Source: Solibacillus sp. FSL H8-0538 | GTDB lineage: Bacteria; Bacillota; Bacilli; Bacillales_A; Planococcaceae | Reading direction: 5' to 3' | NCBI RefSeq assembly: GCF_038003525.1 | Contig: NZ_JBBOPI010000001.1 | Span: forward strand, 611,001-675,000 | DNA: 64,000 nucleotides | In this document: piece by piece, positions 46,691 to 56,014 of the stretch | Layout: each line of letters begins with the position of its first letter | How positions within the stretch are numbered: position 1 is the first letter of the stretch | Made by a program: the position numbers and the translations under genes | The notes under the pieces: generated by a model | Told to the model about the DNA's origin: nothing | Database searches by the model: none | What the model saw: the letters and a program-made list of their open reading frames with translations, nothing else

Positions 46691-49600
46691 ATGAAGAAAA
46701 ATTTACGTGTTGGTATTTTAGCTAGCTTACTATTAGCCCCAGCAGCAGTTGCTCATGCGAATGACGCAGAAATAATTACAAATTTAAGTCAAGCACCTTA
46801 TAATACGGTAGCTTCCGTTACATCAGTTGAAAGTTTATTAAATTTATTTACGGGAGTAGATGAATCGTACTCAAGTGCCAGTATTTCAGTACACAGAGGA
46901 TATTATAATAGTTTGACAGATGCAGAGAAAACATTACTAGGCACTGAGAATATGGCGTTGATCAATGCGAAGTTAACTTACTTAGAGCAGTTTGAGCAAT
47001 TCAAAGTTAGCGCGAATAGCTTGAAAACGCTAATTGATAAACTGACATTAACGAGTAAAACCTTAGTTGTGGATACTGATACAGCAACGGCACAACATAA
47101 TAAATTAATAGTAGATGTTTCCGCAGCAGGAGCTACACTTTCAACAGTAGCGGGCGGTACAGATGCAACAGTAGCAAAATCATTACTTGCAAGTTTAGAT
47201 TATTATAGTGGAACAGGTCCAGATGATTTTGTTAAAGGGATTGTCACGAATTTAAGCACACTTGAAACGCGTAAAGGTGAAATTGTCTTACCAAAAGAAT
47301 TTATAACAACGTATATTGGGCCAATCGAAGCAGCCGCTACAGATGTGGACAATCTAAATAAAACGTCTTACGGAGCGGCAATTGATGGGGCGCGTGCGGC
47401 ATATGATCTGCTCGAAAGCTCTGTGAAAACAATTGTGAATGCGCAGTTAATGACATCGGGTGTAACAGCACAAAAAACATTAACAAATGCTGAAACGGAT
47501 TTAACGAAGGCAGCCGCGGTAGAAGAGCAAATTGCAGAACTTAAAACGACTGAATTTGAAACGGCTTCCGCCTTTAAAACTAAAATAACGGCTGTTACGA
47601 AAGCCTATAATGAGTTAAGTGTGCTCCAAAAGAAACTAGTTGATAATTATAGTGAGCTCGAAACGTATGACAGTGTAATGAATGTTATTAATGCCATTGA
47701 TCTATTAAAAGTAGCACCTACAAAGGATTTCCGTGATGCGGTAGATGCTGCAGATCTACTTTATAGCGCATTAGAGGGCACGGTGTTAAAAAGCTATGTT
47801 ACAAATGCTGAGAAATTAGAAGAAATGAAAATATTAATTGCAAAAGCAGAAACGGTAGAAGTAGTTATTGACGCGATTACCCCAGCTAATGCATCAACAC
47901 AAGTAACACTAGCGCGTGCGGCATACAAAGGGTTACTGTCAGTAGAAAATAAATATGTGTTAAAAGAAAAATATGAAGTATTAACAGCATGGGAAAAATC
48001 AGCTACAACCGCTGCAACTGTCGTGAAACAAATAAATGCAATTGTAGTGTCAAAATCAGACTTCGTATCGAAAACGAAGACGGCTATAGCAGGCTATACA
48101 AAAATTGGTTCAACGACAACAACTGGGCCAACGCGTGAGCAGGAGCTTGTAACAAATTCAGCGCGCTTACTCGCATTACAACCATTTGCTGACATTGCAA
48201 ATCTCGTAAGTACATTAAAGGTAACGAGCAAAACGTATGTAGCTGATTTAGAAGTAGCAAAAACTGCTTTTGAAGGTTGGAGTACGATTGGCTACGCTGG
48301 ACTTGAGCAAGTAGACATAGATGCACTTAATACGTTAGAAGAAGCTCTTTCTACAAAACTAACAACAGCTGTTAATGAAAAAGAAATAGCTGCGGGTTTA
48401 GTTGCGCGAATTGATGCGGTCAAGAACAATATGAACTTAGCAGAGATGGCTGCTATACGCGCAGAATATAATGCTAAAACATTCTCATCAAACGCGAAAA
48501 AGCTCGTAACAAATATTAAAGTGTTAACGGATTTAGAAAAACAATATAAAGCCGCATTAAATGTTGTGACACTTATTAACAAGTTAGATGTAAAGGCAAA
48601 GGATTACGCAAAAAAGGTAATTGCGGCAGAGGCGGCTTACTTGAAAATTTCACCAACTACGTTACAGCAATATGTAAACAATTACGCAATAGTTTCTACA
48701 AACTTACCAGCAGTAAATCTTATGATCGAAATTGATGCATTAAAGCCGACAGATGCCGATTTTAGAACGAAGCTAAATGCTGCAAAAGAGAGATACACAA
48801 CGATTGCAGGTTCAACAGCAGTACAAGATGAGCCAAAAAATGCGGTTGATCTCCTCGTGAAGAACTACCCGGCAAAACTGAGTGTTTTACAAGAATACTT
48901 GACTGATGCAGATGCGATGATTGCAGATATTACAAAACTTCGTGGATTAACAGGTCAACCGTTTATGGATGCATTAAACACAGCAACAGAAAAGTTCAAA
49001 AAATTGCCAGCAACGACAAAAAAGCTAGTTACAAACGCCAATGTTTTAACAGATATACAAAAGGATTATACGGCTTCGTTAAAGGTATTTAATTTAATAG
49101 AAAATCTACCAACAACAATAGATAAAACATGTTCGAATAAGGTTGCAGATGCCGAAAAAGCCTATCAAAAGCTAACAACGGTACAAAAAGGGTATGTGTA
49201 TAATTACGCAACGAAGATAACGCCTATATTAAAGATTGCAGATTTAATTGGTCGTATTGAAGCGCTAAAAATATCGAGTAAAACGTATGAGGTAGAGGTT
49301 GAAGCAATTCGCTCAGAGTACAATGTATTATCTGAGGCGGAAAAAGCGCTTGTGCATAACTATAAAAAGCTTGAATCAGCAGAATCAAATATGTCAGGTG
49401 CGGATGCTGTGATTTTATTAATTGATCAGGCTATACCGAATGCAGCAGACTATATTGCAAAATTATTAGCAGCACGTCAAGCCTTTGACTCCCTGTCAAA
49501 AGATCAGCAAAAGCTTGTGTTAAATATAAAAGATTTAACGACGCGCGAAAATTCAGTGAAGCCTGTTTTAACATTAGATAAAGAAATTATTGCACTAGAT

Positions 49601-50707
49601 CCATCCAACGCAAAAACGTTCATCAGTAAATTCAGTGCGGCAATCAAGGCTTATGAAAAACTTTCTTATTCAGAGCGTTCGCTATTGACGAAGGAAGATC
49701 AATTAAGTAAAGTCCTTCAACCTTTATACAATGTTATAAATGGTATTAACGTCATTAAGTCTTCTAGTAAAACATTTGTGCAGGAAACGCAAGCCGTGCG
49801 CAATGCCTATAATGCCTTAACAGAGGAGCAGAAGGCATTAATTTCAAATTACAGTACATTACTTGAGCATGAGATGAATGTTCAAGGTGGAGCAAGTGTA
49901 GATGCATTAATTCAAGCATTAAGAAGCAATAGCCCAGCTGAATATGTCCAAAAAGTAAAAGAGGCTCGTGAAGCATATAATGCACTGAGTTCAGCGAATA
50001 AAAAGGCTGTGACATTGCTTGATACACTAACTACAGAAGAAAAGTATATTAAGCCGGTAGAGACGGTCATTGATGCGATTAACGGGTTGAGTAATCCACG
50101 TAATGATTTAAGTAAACAATATGATAAGGCAAGGGCTGCACTTGAAAAACTAAATGCAGAGCAAATCACTTTTGTTTCCAATTATGACCGTTTCACTGAT
50201 TTATCACAGGTTATTAACGTCTACCAACTAATCGCAAAACTAAAACCATCCGATAAATATTATTTGGGGAACTTAGAAGCAGCAAAACTTGCGTATGAAC
50301 GATTGACGGTAGAAGATAAGCAACGAGTGACAAATTATTATAAATTACAAGAGGCTGAAACAGATGTGGGTGAAATACAGCAAGTTATTAATATTATTGC
50401 ATCGCTTTCTTCCAACTCAAGCACATACTTTACGGATATTGCAAATGCGGTGGCTGTGTATAAAAAATTGCCATCTGCTTCAAAAAAACAAGTGATGAAC
50501 TACTCGGTATTACAAGAGGCTGAGAAAAATATGAAGGCCGCTCAAAAGGTAATGGATTCAATCAACGAATTAGACCCGGATTTACGCACGTTTGAGTCCA
50601 AAACAAAAGCAACTTTAAAAGCGTATGATAAATTAACAGATGAGCAAAAGAAAATCGTATCGAATTATAACTTATTAAGACAATACGCGTTTGATTTAGG
50701 TCTTTAA
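46691..50707 (+). CDS. Giant secreted helical-repeat protein
   Basis: A 1338-residue exported protein with a signal peptide (to AHA, ~24). It then consists almost entirely of degenerate alpha-helical repeats of about 70 residues with the recurring pattern V-x-x-I-x-x-L, A-Y-x-x-L, and Q-K-x-L-V-x-N-Y-x-x-L. At least fifteen units can be picked out. It has no SLH, LPXTG or catalytic motif. The repeats are diverged in DNA, unlike the FIVAR blocks at 20155-21890. An elongated rod or stalk is likely. How it stays on the cell is unclear; it may bind other surface proteins. A GGAAGGGTG ribosome site precedes the ATG. Confidence 0.75.
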   Translation: MKKNLRVGILASLLLAPAAVAHANDAEIITNLSQAPYNTVASVTSVESLLNLFTGVDESYSSASISVHRGYYNSLTDAEKTLLGTENMALINAKLTYLEQFEQFKVSANSLKTLIDKLTLTSKTLVVDTDTATAQHNKLIVDVSAAGATLSTVAGGTDATVAKSLLASLDYYSGTGPDDFVKGIVTNLSTLETRKGEIVLPKEFITTYIGPIEAAATDVDNLNKTSYGAAIDGARAAYDLLESSVKTIVNAQLMTSGVTAQKTLTNAETDLTKAAAVEEQIAELKTTEFETASAFKTKITAVTKAYNELSVLQKKLVDNYSELETYDSVMNVINAIDLLKVAPTKDFRDAVDAADLLYSALEGTVLKSYVTNAEKLEEMKILIAKAETVEVVIDAITPANASTQVTLARAAYKGLLSVENKYVLKEKYEVLTAWEKSATTAATVVKQINAIVVSKSDFVSKTKTAIAGYTKIGSTTTTGPTREQELVTNSARLLALQPFADIANLVSTLKVTSKTYVADLEVAKTAFEGWSTIGYAGLEQVDIDALNTLEEALSTKLTTAVNEKEIAAGLVARIDAVKNNMNLAEMAAIRAEYNAKTFSSNAKKLVTNIKVLTDLEKQYKAALNVVTLINKLDVKAKDYAKKVIAAEAAYLKISPTTLQQYVNNYAIVSTNLPAVNLMIEIDALKPTDADFRTKLNAAKERYTTIAGSTAVQDEPKNAVDLLVKNYPAKLSVLQEYLTDADAMIADITKLRGLTGQPFMDALNTATEKFKKLPATTKKLVTNANVLTDIQKDYTASLKVFNLIENLPTTIDKTCSNKVADAEKAYQKLTTVQKGYVYNYATKITPILKIADLIGRIEALKISSKTYEVEVEAIRSEYNVLSEAEKALVHNYKKLESAESNMSGADAVILLIDQAIPNAADYIAKLLAARQAFDSLSKDQQKLVLNIKDLTTRENSVKPVLTLDKEIIALDPSNAKTFISKFSAAIKAYEKLSYSERSLLTKEDQLSKVLQPLYNVINGINVIKSSSKTFVQETQAVRNAYNALTEEQKALISNYSTLLEHEMNVQGGASVDALIQALRSNSPAEYVQKVKEAREAYNALSSANKKAVTLLDTLTTEEKYIKPVETVIDAINGLSNPRNDLSKQYDKARAALEKLNAEQITFVSNYDRFTDLSQVINVYQLIAKLKPSDKYYLGNLEAAKLAYERLTVEDKQRVTNYYKLQEAETDVGEIQQVINIIASLSSNSSTYFTDIANAVAVYKKLPSASKKQVMNYSVLQEAEKNMKAAQKVMDSINELDPDLRTFESKTKATLKAYDKLTDEQKKIVSNYNLLRQYAFDLGL

Positions 50708-50855
50708 CTCATACCTAAATATTTAATGGAATTTCTATGTTATACTGCTAAAATGATTTGAAAATTATTTATTGTATTTCAAAGAAAATTTGATAATATA
50801 GATTAAGTGTTTCTTGTTAAAATTTCCACAATAGGGAAACGATAAATCTTAATAA

Positions 50856-50896
50856 ACATGCCTTTCACTTTGCGGAGTGAAAGGCTTATTTTTCTA
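50856..50896 (+). terminator. Terminator before the CAP-domain gene
   Basis: GCCTTTCACT (50860-50869) pairs with AGTGAAAGGC (50876-50885), then TTATTTTTC. It lies 150 bp after the giant repeat gene and 40 bp before the next start. Confidence 0.85.
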
Positions 50897-50933
50897 CATA
50901 AATTTACAGAGGCAAACGAAGGAGGTACATGAA

Positions 50934-52019
50934 ATGAAACGAATGGTAGTTGCAGGGTCACTTACGATGCTGCTCATGCAACCTGTACTTCCTACGACAG
51001 CTTTTGCACTAGAAAAGCCAGTAGTTACAGAAAGCACCCATTATTTTTCGGACTTAAAGAAAACGCACTGGGCTGCGCCAGCAATTATGCAACTCGTTGA
51101 CAAGGGCTTTATGGATGCTTATGCAGATCATAGCTTCAAGCCCAATAACTATACAACTCGAGCAGAAGCGGCGGCGGTCATCGCGCGTACTATGGGTATT
51201 TCACTTGAATCAGATTTTAATCTACAGGCAATGGACGTCACAAAATCGCATCCTTATTATAAGGAGATTCGTAAGCTTGCAGAGCTTGGAATTATTCAAA
51301 ATGGGGAATGGTTTAACCCAGAGGAGCCACTGAAGCGCGCACATATTTCAAAAATGATTGCCCTAGCATATGACATTGAAGTGGATGAAAAGAATAAAAT
51401 GTCTTTCAAGGATTTCCCCAAAAACTACTGGGCCAAAAATTATATTGAATCACTAGCCGATACAGGTGTTGTAACAGGTAAAACGTCAAAAACATTCGAG
51501 CCGAATAGTTATGTTACCCGCGCTCATGTAGCGGCACTCACAGTTCGTGGGATGGAATTTCAGCGAAAAGTGAAAAACTTAGAGATGGCCTATGATTATT
51601 TATCAAAGAATTACATCCCAACAACTAATGACTATAGCAAATGGACCCAAGAGGTTATCGAATTAGTGAATAAAATACGTGTTGAAAAGGGGCTTCAACC
51701 TTTATTACAAGATCTAGCCTTAACACAACTTGCAATTATTAAAGCACAGGATATGCTGGTTCATAATTACTTTGAGCATCAGTCACCGTTTTACGGAAAC
51801 CCGTGGGATATGGCGACATTATTTGACTATGAATATTCGAGCTATGGGGAAAATATTGCCCGCAACTTTAAAACACCGAAAGATACAGTCGCAGGGTGGA
51901 TGGCTTCGCCGAAACACCGCGATAATATATTGAAGCTAAATTACACGCATATTGGGGTAGGAATTAAAAAGACAAAAAATGACAACTTTTACTGGGTTCA
52001 ACAATTTTCTAGTAAGTAA
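50934..52019 (+). CDS. SLH-anchored CAP (SCP/PR1) domain protein
   Basis: A 361-residue surface protein. The ATG at 50934 follows GGAGG at 9-nt spacing and starts a signal peptide (to ~25); an earlier ATG at 50929 is followed by a stop after one codon. Three SLH domains (~35-215) precede a CAP domain (~235-361) with WTQEVIELVNKIR, the His in NYFEHQSP, GENIA and SPKHRDNIL. It resembles the C-terminal half of YkwD-type proteins. CAP domains in Gram-positive bacteria are linked to the wall and spores but their activity is unresolved. It is monocistronic by layout. Confidence 0.9.
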   Translation: MKRMVVAGSLTMLLMQPVLPTTAFALEKPVVTESTHYFSDLKKTHWAAPAIMQLVDKGFMDAYADHSFKPNNYTTRAEAAAVIARTMGISLESDFNLQAMDVTKSHPYYKEIRKLAELGIIQNGEWFNPEEPLKRAHISKMIALAYDIEVDEKNKMSFKDFPKNYWAKNYIESLADTGVVTGKTSKTFEPNSYVTRAHVAALTVRGMEFQRKVKNLEMAYDYLSKNYIPTTNDYSKWTQEVIELVNKIRVEKGLQPLLQDLALTQLAIIKAQDMLVHNYFEHQSPFYGNPWDMATLFDYEYSSYGENIARNFKTPKDTVAGWMASPKHRDNILKLNYTHIGVGIKKTKNDNFYWVQQFSSK

Positions 52020-52157
52020 ATGGTAAATAATAGTTAGTAATATTACAATACTATTACAACTCAATATAATAGAGTTTAAATATTGTTCTTTATACCTTTA
52101 TTTTCTGCTTAATGATGTAAATTCGGTAGTTTTTGTTTTTGTGCGAATATTCGTGTT

Positions 52158-52186
52158 CTGTTACAGAAGTGAAAAATTACTATACT
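52158..52186 (+). promoter_or_regulatory. Possible promoter of the NlpC/P60 gene
   Basis: CTGTTA, a 17-bp spacer and TATACT. It lies 65 bp before the ATG, with GAGAGGAG between. Confidence 0.4.
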
Positions 52187-52251
52187 CTTTTCTATGGTAG
52201 GCTATTAGTAGGTCAAAAAAGCCTTCGTTTTGAGAGGAGTATTAATTTACT

Positions 52252-53175
52252 ATGAACAAGAAATGGTTACTTCCGATTTTTGCAGCATTTATGTTATTTG
52301 CAGGAACGGATCATAATACAGCTGAAGCAGCATCAACTACAGAATTAACTTCAACAGCAAATAAATACATAGGCGTGCCATATGTATATGGTGGCACAAC
52401 AACGCGCGGATTAGATTGCTCAGGATTTACACAATTAGTATTTTCTGATTTAGATATTAAATTAAATCGCACAGCAGCAACACAATATACTCAAGGAACG
52501 AGCGTGTCTAAAAGTAATTTAAAAGCTGGCGATCTCGTTTTCTTTAACACACTTGGTGGTGTCTCACACGTAGGTATCTACGTTGGAAATAGCAAATTTG
52601 TTCACGCTGGATCAAGCACAGGCGTAACAACAGCAAGTTTAAACAGTTCTTACTGGAGCCAGCGCTATATAGGTGCGAAGCGTATTTCAACATTTACTTC
52701 GGGCACTGAAGTAGCAGTTTTAGATAAAGAAGAAGTAAAAGATGCAGCAATTGATTTCTCGATCTACGCTTCACGCGGAGAAGTAGCAATCCAACTTGCT
52801 GAAGCTCTTGGGTTAGACACTTCTGATACAAACTCACCATTTTCGGACATAAAGCCAACTTCTAAATACGCAGGTGCAGCCACTGCTCTACAAAAAGAAG
52901 GCGTATTTACAGGGGATGAAAACGGTAAATTTAATCCCGCTTCACCGTTAACACGAGGACAAATGGCGAAAGTATTAGTTGTAGCATTTGATTTAGCGCA
53001 AAAAGGTGAAGGAATGACATTTACAGATGTTCCAGAATCACATTGGTCAAAAGAATACGTATCTGTATTAGCATCAACAGGAATCACAGTTGGTAAGGGT
53101 GACGGTACATATGGCTTAAATGACAATGTAACATTAACACATTTAGCGGCATTTATTGATCGTGCAACACGTTAA
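52252..53175 (+). CDS. SLH-anchored NlpC/P60 endopeptidase
   Basis: A 307-residue secreted peptidoglycan hydrolase, expected to cut D-Glu-to-diamino-acid bonds in stem peptides. A signal peptide (~1-27) is followed by an NlpC/P60 domain (~30-145) with catalytic C56 (LDCSGF), H106 (SHVGIYVG) and a third residue in KFVHAGS (H~118). Two full SLH domains and a shortened first one fill the C-terminus (~165-307). Most other SLH proteins here carry their SLH domains at the N-terminus. Its 3' UTR contains a sequence complementary to the RNA candidate at 8685-8808. Confidence 0.92.
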   Translation: MNKKWLLPIFAAFMLFAGTDHNTAEAASTTELTSTANKYIGVPYVYGGTTTRGLDCSGFTQLVFSDLDIKLNRTAATQYTQGTSVSKSNLKAGDLVFFNTLGGVSHVGIYVGNSKFVHAGSSTGVTTASLNSSYWSQRYIGAKRISTFTSGTEVAVLDKEEVKDAAIDFSIYASRGEVAIQLAEALGLDTSDTNSPFSDIKPTSKYAGAATALQKEGVFTGDENGKFNPASPLTRGQMAKVLVVAFDLAQKGEGMTFTDVPESHWSKEYVSVLASTGITVGKGDGTYGLNDNVTLTHLAAFIDRATR

Positions 53176-53204
53176 TTTGGTTATAAGGTACTTTTTGTAA
53201 TTCG

Positions 53205-53236
53205 GGGCCAACCGATTTTACACCTTGCAGGGAAAG
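53205..53236 (+). promoter_or_regulatory. 3' UTR motif complementary to the tagA-side RNA
   Basis: The plus strand reads CCAACCG, 8 nt, CCTTGCAGGGAAA, the reverse complement of the motif at 8728-8754 with the same 8-nt spacing. A CCCGA/TCGGG pair extends the match on one side. It lies between the NlpC stop and its terminator. It may be a pairing site or an inverted copy of a DNA-binding motif. Confidence 0.5.
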
Positions 53237-53253
53237 TTCTTTAACATAATATG

Positions 53254-53293
53254 AAATAGGAGAGGACGCAAATAAGCGCCTCTCCTATTTTTT
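53254..53293 (+). terminator. Terminator of the NlpC gene
   Basis: AATAGGAGAGGACGC pairs with GCGCCTCTCCTATT, followed by seven T residues. The rest of the gap to 53531 holds AT-rich DNA without a clear promoter and the ribosome site GGGAGG (53517). Confidence 0.88.
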
Positions 53294-53531
53294 TAATTCT
53301 AACTATTTTCCAGAAAAGGATTTCGTTTACAAGGTAAATTTATTACAATAAATAGTAAGTTTGGGTGCTAGTGTTTTAATAGGCTTTGTTTAATAGAAAG
53401 AGTCTGCTTTTGAAACTATTAAACTACAAGAAAAAACACCTTGTAAACTATGAATAAGGTAGATTAGCCCGATGTTTTTTGTGAGAATTTTTTGATAAAA
53501 TGGTTTTTAATTGGAAGGGAGGAAAGAGACA

Positions 53532-55514
53532 TTGTCTTTTAGAAAAGTCAGTCTGATGCTTGCAGTTATCATCATGTCAATGTTAAGTCTAAACCCAGTG
53601 TTTGCGAGTCAACGCTTCGCTGATGTCCCTTCTTCGCATGGTGCGTATGAAGAGATTGCTTATTTAGTAGATTTAAACGTTATCAAGGGTTATACGGAAA
53701 ATGGCAAAACGACTTTCAAACCAAATGCATCCGTTACGCGTGGACAAGCTGCTAAAATGGTCATTGTGGCAACGAATAACAAGCCGTTAGCCGTTACGAA
53801 TTCATCATTTTCTGATGTGAAAGATAAGGAGCTTTCGGGCTATGTAGAAAGCGCAATTAAACTAGGTTTTTTCAAGGAATATTCAAATGGTAAGTTCGGG
53901 CCGAATGTGCCTTTAACTCGAGATGAAATGAGTAAGGTGCTTTCAATCGCATTTAACTTAAATGTGGAGCAATATTCAAAGTTGGCGCTACCATTTACAG
54001 ATATCGTAGAAACGAATAGCTACTATAAATATATTGCAGCTATTTATTACAATGGTATAGCAAAGGAAAGTATAAAATACAATGCAAGTGATGTGGTCAC
54101 GCGCTCACAATTTGCATCATTTGTCACACGTGCAAGCGCGATGGAGTACCGACTAGAAATACCAGTACAAGGTGTAACAGTACCAGATGACAGTGGAGTA
54201 ATCGCTACTGTAAAAGCAACCGTGGATAATTTAAATGTTCGTTCATCCGCCTCATCGACGTCTACAGCGAATATTTTAAATAAGGTAAATAAAGGTACGA
54301 CTTTCCCTGTTTATGAAGTACAGGAAAATGGCTGGCTAAAGGTTTCTTATAATGGGCGCTATGCTTATATTTATAAGGACTATATTCAGTTTGTAGATGA
54401 GGCAGGGAAGGAAATTGGCTCGGTTCAAAAACAAGTAAAAGCATTCGGTGCCATTGAGGTTTATAAAACGCGAGATGTCGCTGGCAAAGTAATTAGTACT
54501 GTGGCAGCAGACGAAACGATTCCAGTATACGGCTTATTCGGTAATTGGTATTTAACAATGGTGAACGGGATTCCTGGTTATGTGCGCATATCACAAACAA
54601 CAGAAATCGTTGCAACCCCAACTCCAACACCGGATGAAGAGAAACCAGTCGACAATATTGTAGAGGAAGAGCAGACGATCGTTGAGGAAGTAGAGGAAGC
54701 AGAATCTGGGGCGGCTACTGAACCTGAACTTGAGCAAGAGCCTCAAAAGTTAACAACGAAGACAATTGGGCGTGCGACGGTAGATAACTTACAAATTCGC
54801 GAAAAAGCATCCGGATCATCTACGTCCCTTGGTAAGGTTGCTCGAGGAACATTAGTGGAAGTGCATTCGATTTCAGGAAATTGGGTAAAAGTTACTTCCA
54901 ATGGCGTCAACGGGTACATAAATAAAACGTATTTACGGTTGCTCAACCAAAATGGGACAGCGGTTGAAGGGCGTATTATTGTGCTAGACCCAGGTCATGG
55001 GGGCAAAGATCCAGGCACCTCTCGTGATAAGGCAATCGAAAAAACAATTACTTTAAAAGTGGCAACATTAGTGAAGCAAAAGCTTGAGAGTGATGGAGCA
55101 ATTGTGAAAATGACTCGATCTGGAGATACGTATCCAACCTTACCAGAGCGTGTACAATATGCGAAAGATCAATTCGGCGAAGTATTCGTCAGCATCCATG
55201 CAAATTCAGCCACAAAATCATCAGCTAAAGGAACGGAAACCTATTATAGTGTGACATCTAATGATAACGAAAAGGAAGATTTTGCGTTAGCTTCTGCTAT
55301 CAACAATCAAATTGTCACAAATGCGCATATGTATAATCGCGGTGTGAAGCGTGCGGATTATGTTGTACTAAGAGGAACGGTTATTCCGGCCGTTTTAGTC
55401 GAGTTAGGTTTCGTATCCAATGATGAAGACCGCGCGAAGCTGGTGGATGACGCCTATCTTGAAATATTCGCACAATCGATTTATAACGGGATTGTGAAGT
55501 ACTATACGAAGTGA
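53532..55514 (+). CDS. SLH-anchored N-acetylmuramoyl-L-alanine amidase
   Basis: A 660-residue wall hydrolase that cleaves the bond between MurNAc and L-Ala. The start is TTG at 53532, 9 nt after GGGAGG, which gives a standard signal peptide (…NPVFA, ~25); an upstream TTG at 53511 would begin inside the ribosome site. Three SLH domains (~27-195) and two SH3b domains (~214-280, ~290-352) come first. An acidic linker (EEEQTIVEEVEE, ~362-395), a third SH3b (~405-465) and an Amidase_3 domain (~480-660) follow. Zinc ligands H489 (DPGHGG), E503 and H556 (SIHAN) and catalytic E624 (VELGF) are all present. It is monocistronic with its own terminator. Confidence 0.93.
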   Translation: MSFRKVSLMLAVIIMSMLSLNPVFASQRFADVPSSHGAYEEIAYLVDLNVIKGYTENGKTTFKPNASVTRGQAAKMVIVATNNKPLAVTNSSFSDVKDKELSGYVESAIKLGFFKEYSNGKFGPNVPLTRDEMSKVLSIAFNLNVEQYSKLALPFTDIVETNSYYKYIAAIYYNGIAKESIKYNASDVVTRSQFASFVTRASAMEYRLEIPVQGVTVPDDSGVIATVKATVDNLNVRSSASSTSTANILNKVNKGTTFPVYEVQENGWLKVSYNGRYAYIYKDYIQFVDEAGKEIGSVQKQVKAFGAIEVYKTRDVAGKVISTVAADETIPVYGLFGNWYLTMVNGIPGYVRISQTTEIVATPTPTPDEEKPVDNIVEEEQTIVEEVEEAESGAATEPELEQEPQKLTTKTIGRATVDNLQIREKASGSSTSLGKVARGTLVEVHSISGNWVKVTSNGVNGYINKTYLRLLNQNGTAVEGRIIVLDPGHGGKDPGTSRDKAIEKTITLKVATLVKQKLESDGAIVKMTRSGDTYPTLPERVQYAKDQFGEVFVSIHANSATKSSAKGTETYYSVTSNDNEKEDFALASAINNQIVTNAHMYNRGVKRADYVVLRGTVIPAVLVELGFVSNDEDRAKLVDDAYLEIFAQSIYNGIVKYYTK

Positions 55515-55517
55515 TGG

Positions 55518-55551
55518 AAAGAGGAATGGCTAGTGCCCATTCCTCTTTTTT
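55518..55551 (+). terminator. Terminator of the amidase gene
   Basis: GAGGAATGGC pairs with GCCCATTCCTC (one bulge), followed by six T residues. Confidence 0.85.
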
Positions 55552-55552
55552 C

Positions 55553-56013
55553 ATTTGGTTTAGCAAAGCATAATCTTTTGGCACAACCATATCGTAAATC
55601 GTCATAAACGGGCTTAATTTTAGTGTTTCCTGATTTTAAATAATTTAGAAAAACTGTATTAAAATATATTATTTTAGAATATAAAAAAATCATCCCTTCT
55701 AGATGAGAGAATGACGCATTCATTATTAACAGGTACAAGTTGATTGGAGTGGAGGCGACGACTTCTAGGGGATTAGCGAGCAGCTTGAGACCCTGGAATG
55801 AGGCCAACACGATGTTAGTCACAAAGGCGTTGCCACAGGACGTGGCGTACTTAGCCTTTGTTCCTTTGTTACCCGAAAGCGGCTCAAGGCTCGCCCCCAG
55901 AAAAGCGTTCGCCGCAACGGAAATCAACGACATCGAAGAAAAAAGCCAGTTCTTAAACGATGTCTCGTTCAAGAACTGGCTAAATTACTTTATAGACTTT
56001 TTCATTGCCCACC
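55553..56013 (-). mobile_element. Truncated IS1182-type left end with leader terminator
   Basis: On the minus strand it starts with GGGCAATGAAAAAGTCTATA at about 56012, a diverged form of the end at 62284. A hairpin (55944-55981: AGCCAGTTCTTGAAC pairing with its complement) followed by a T-run comes next, then a GC-rich segment, then a transposase start at 55605 (MTIYDMVVPKDYALLNQMK) that soon breaks. The layout matches 62284-62640. It abuts the stop codon of the glucosaminidase gene, so its internal hairpin now serves as that gene's likely terminator. Compared with the 62 kb copy it carries a ~65-bp insertion in the GC-rich part. Confidence 0.75.
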
Positions 56014-56014
56014 C

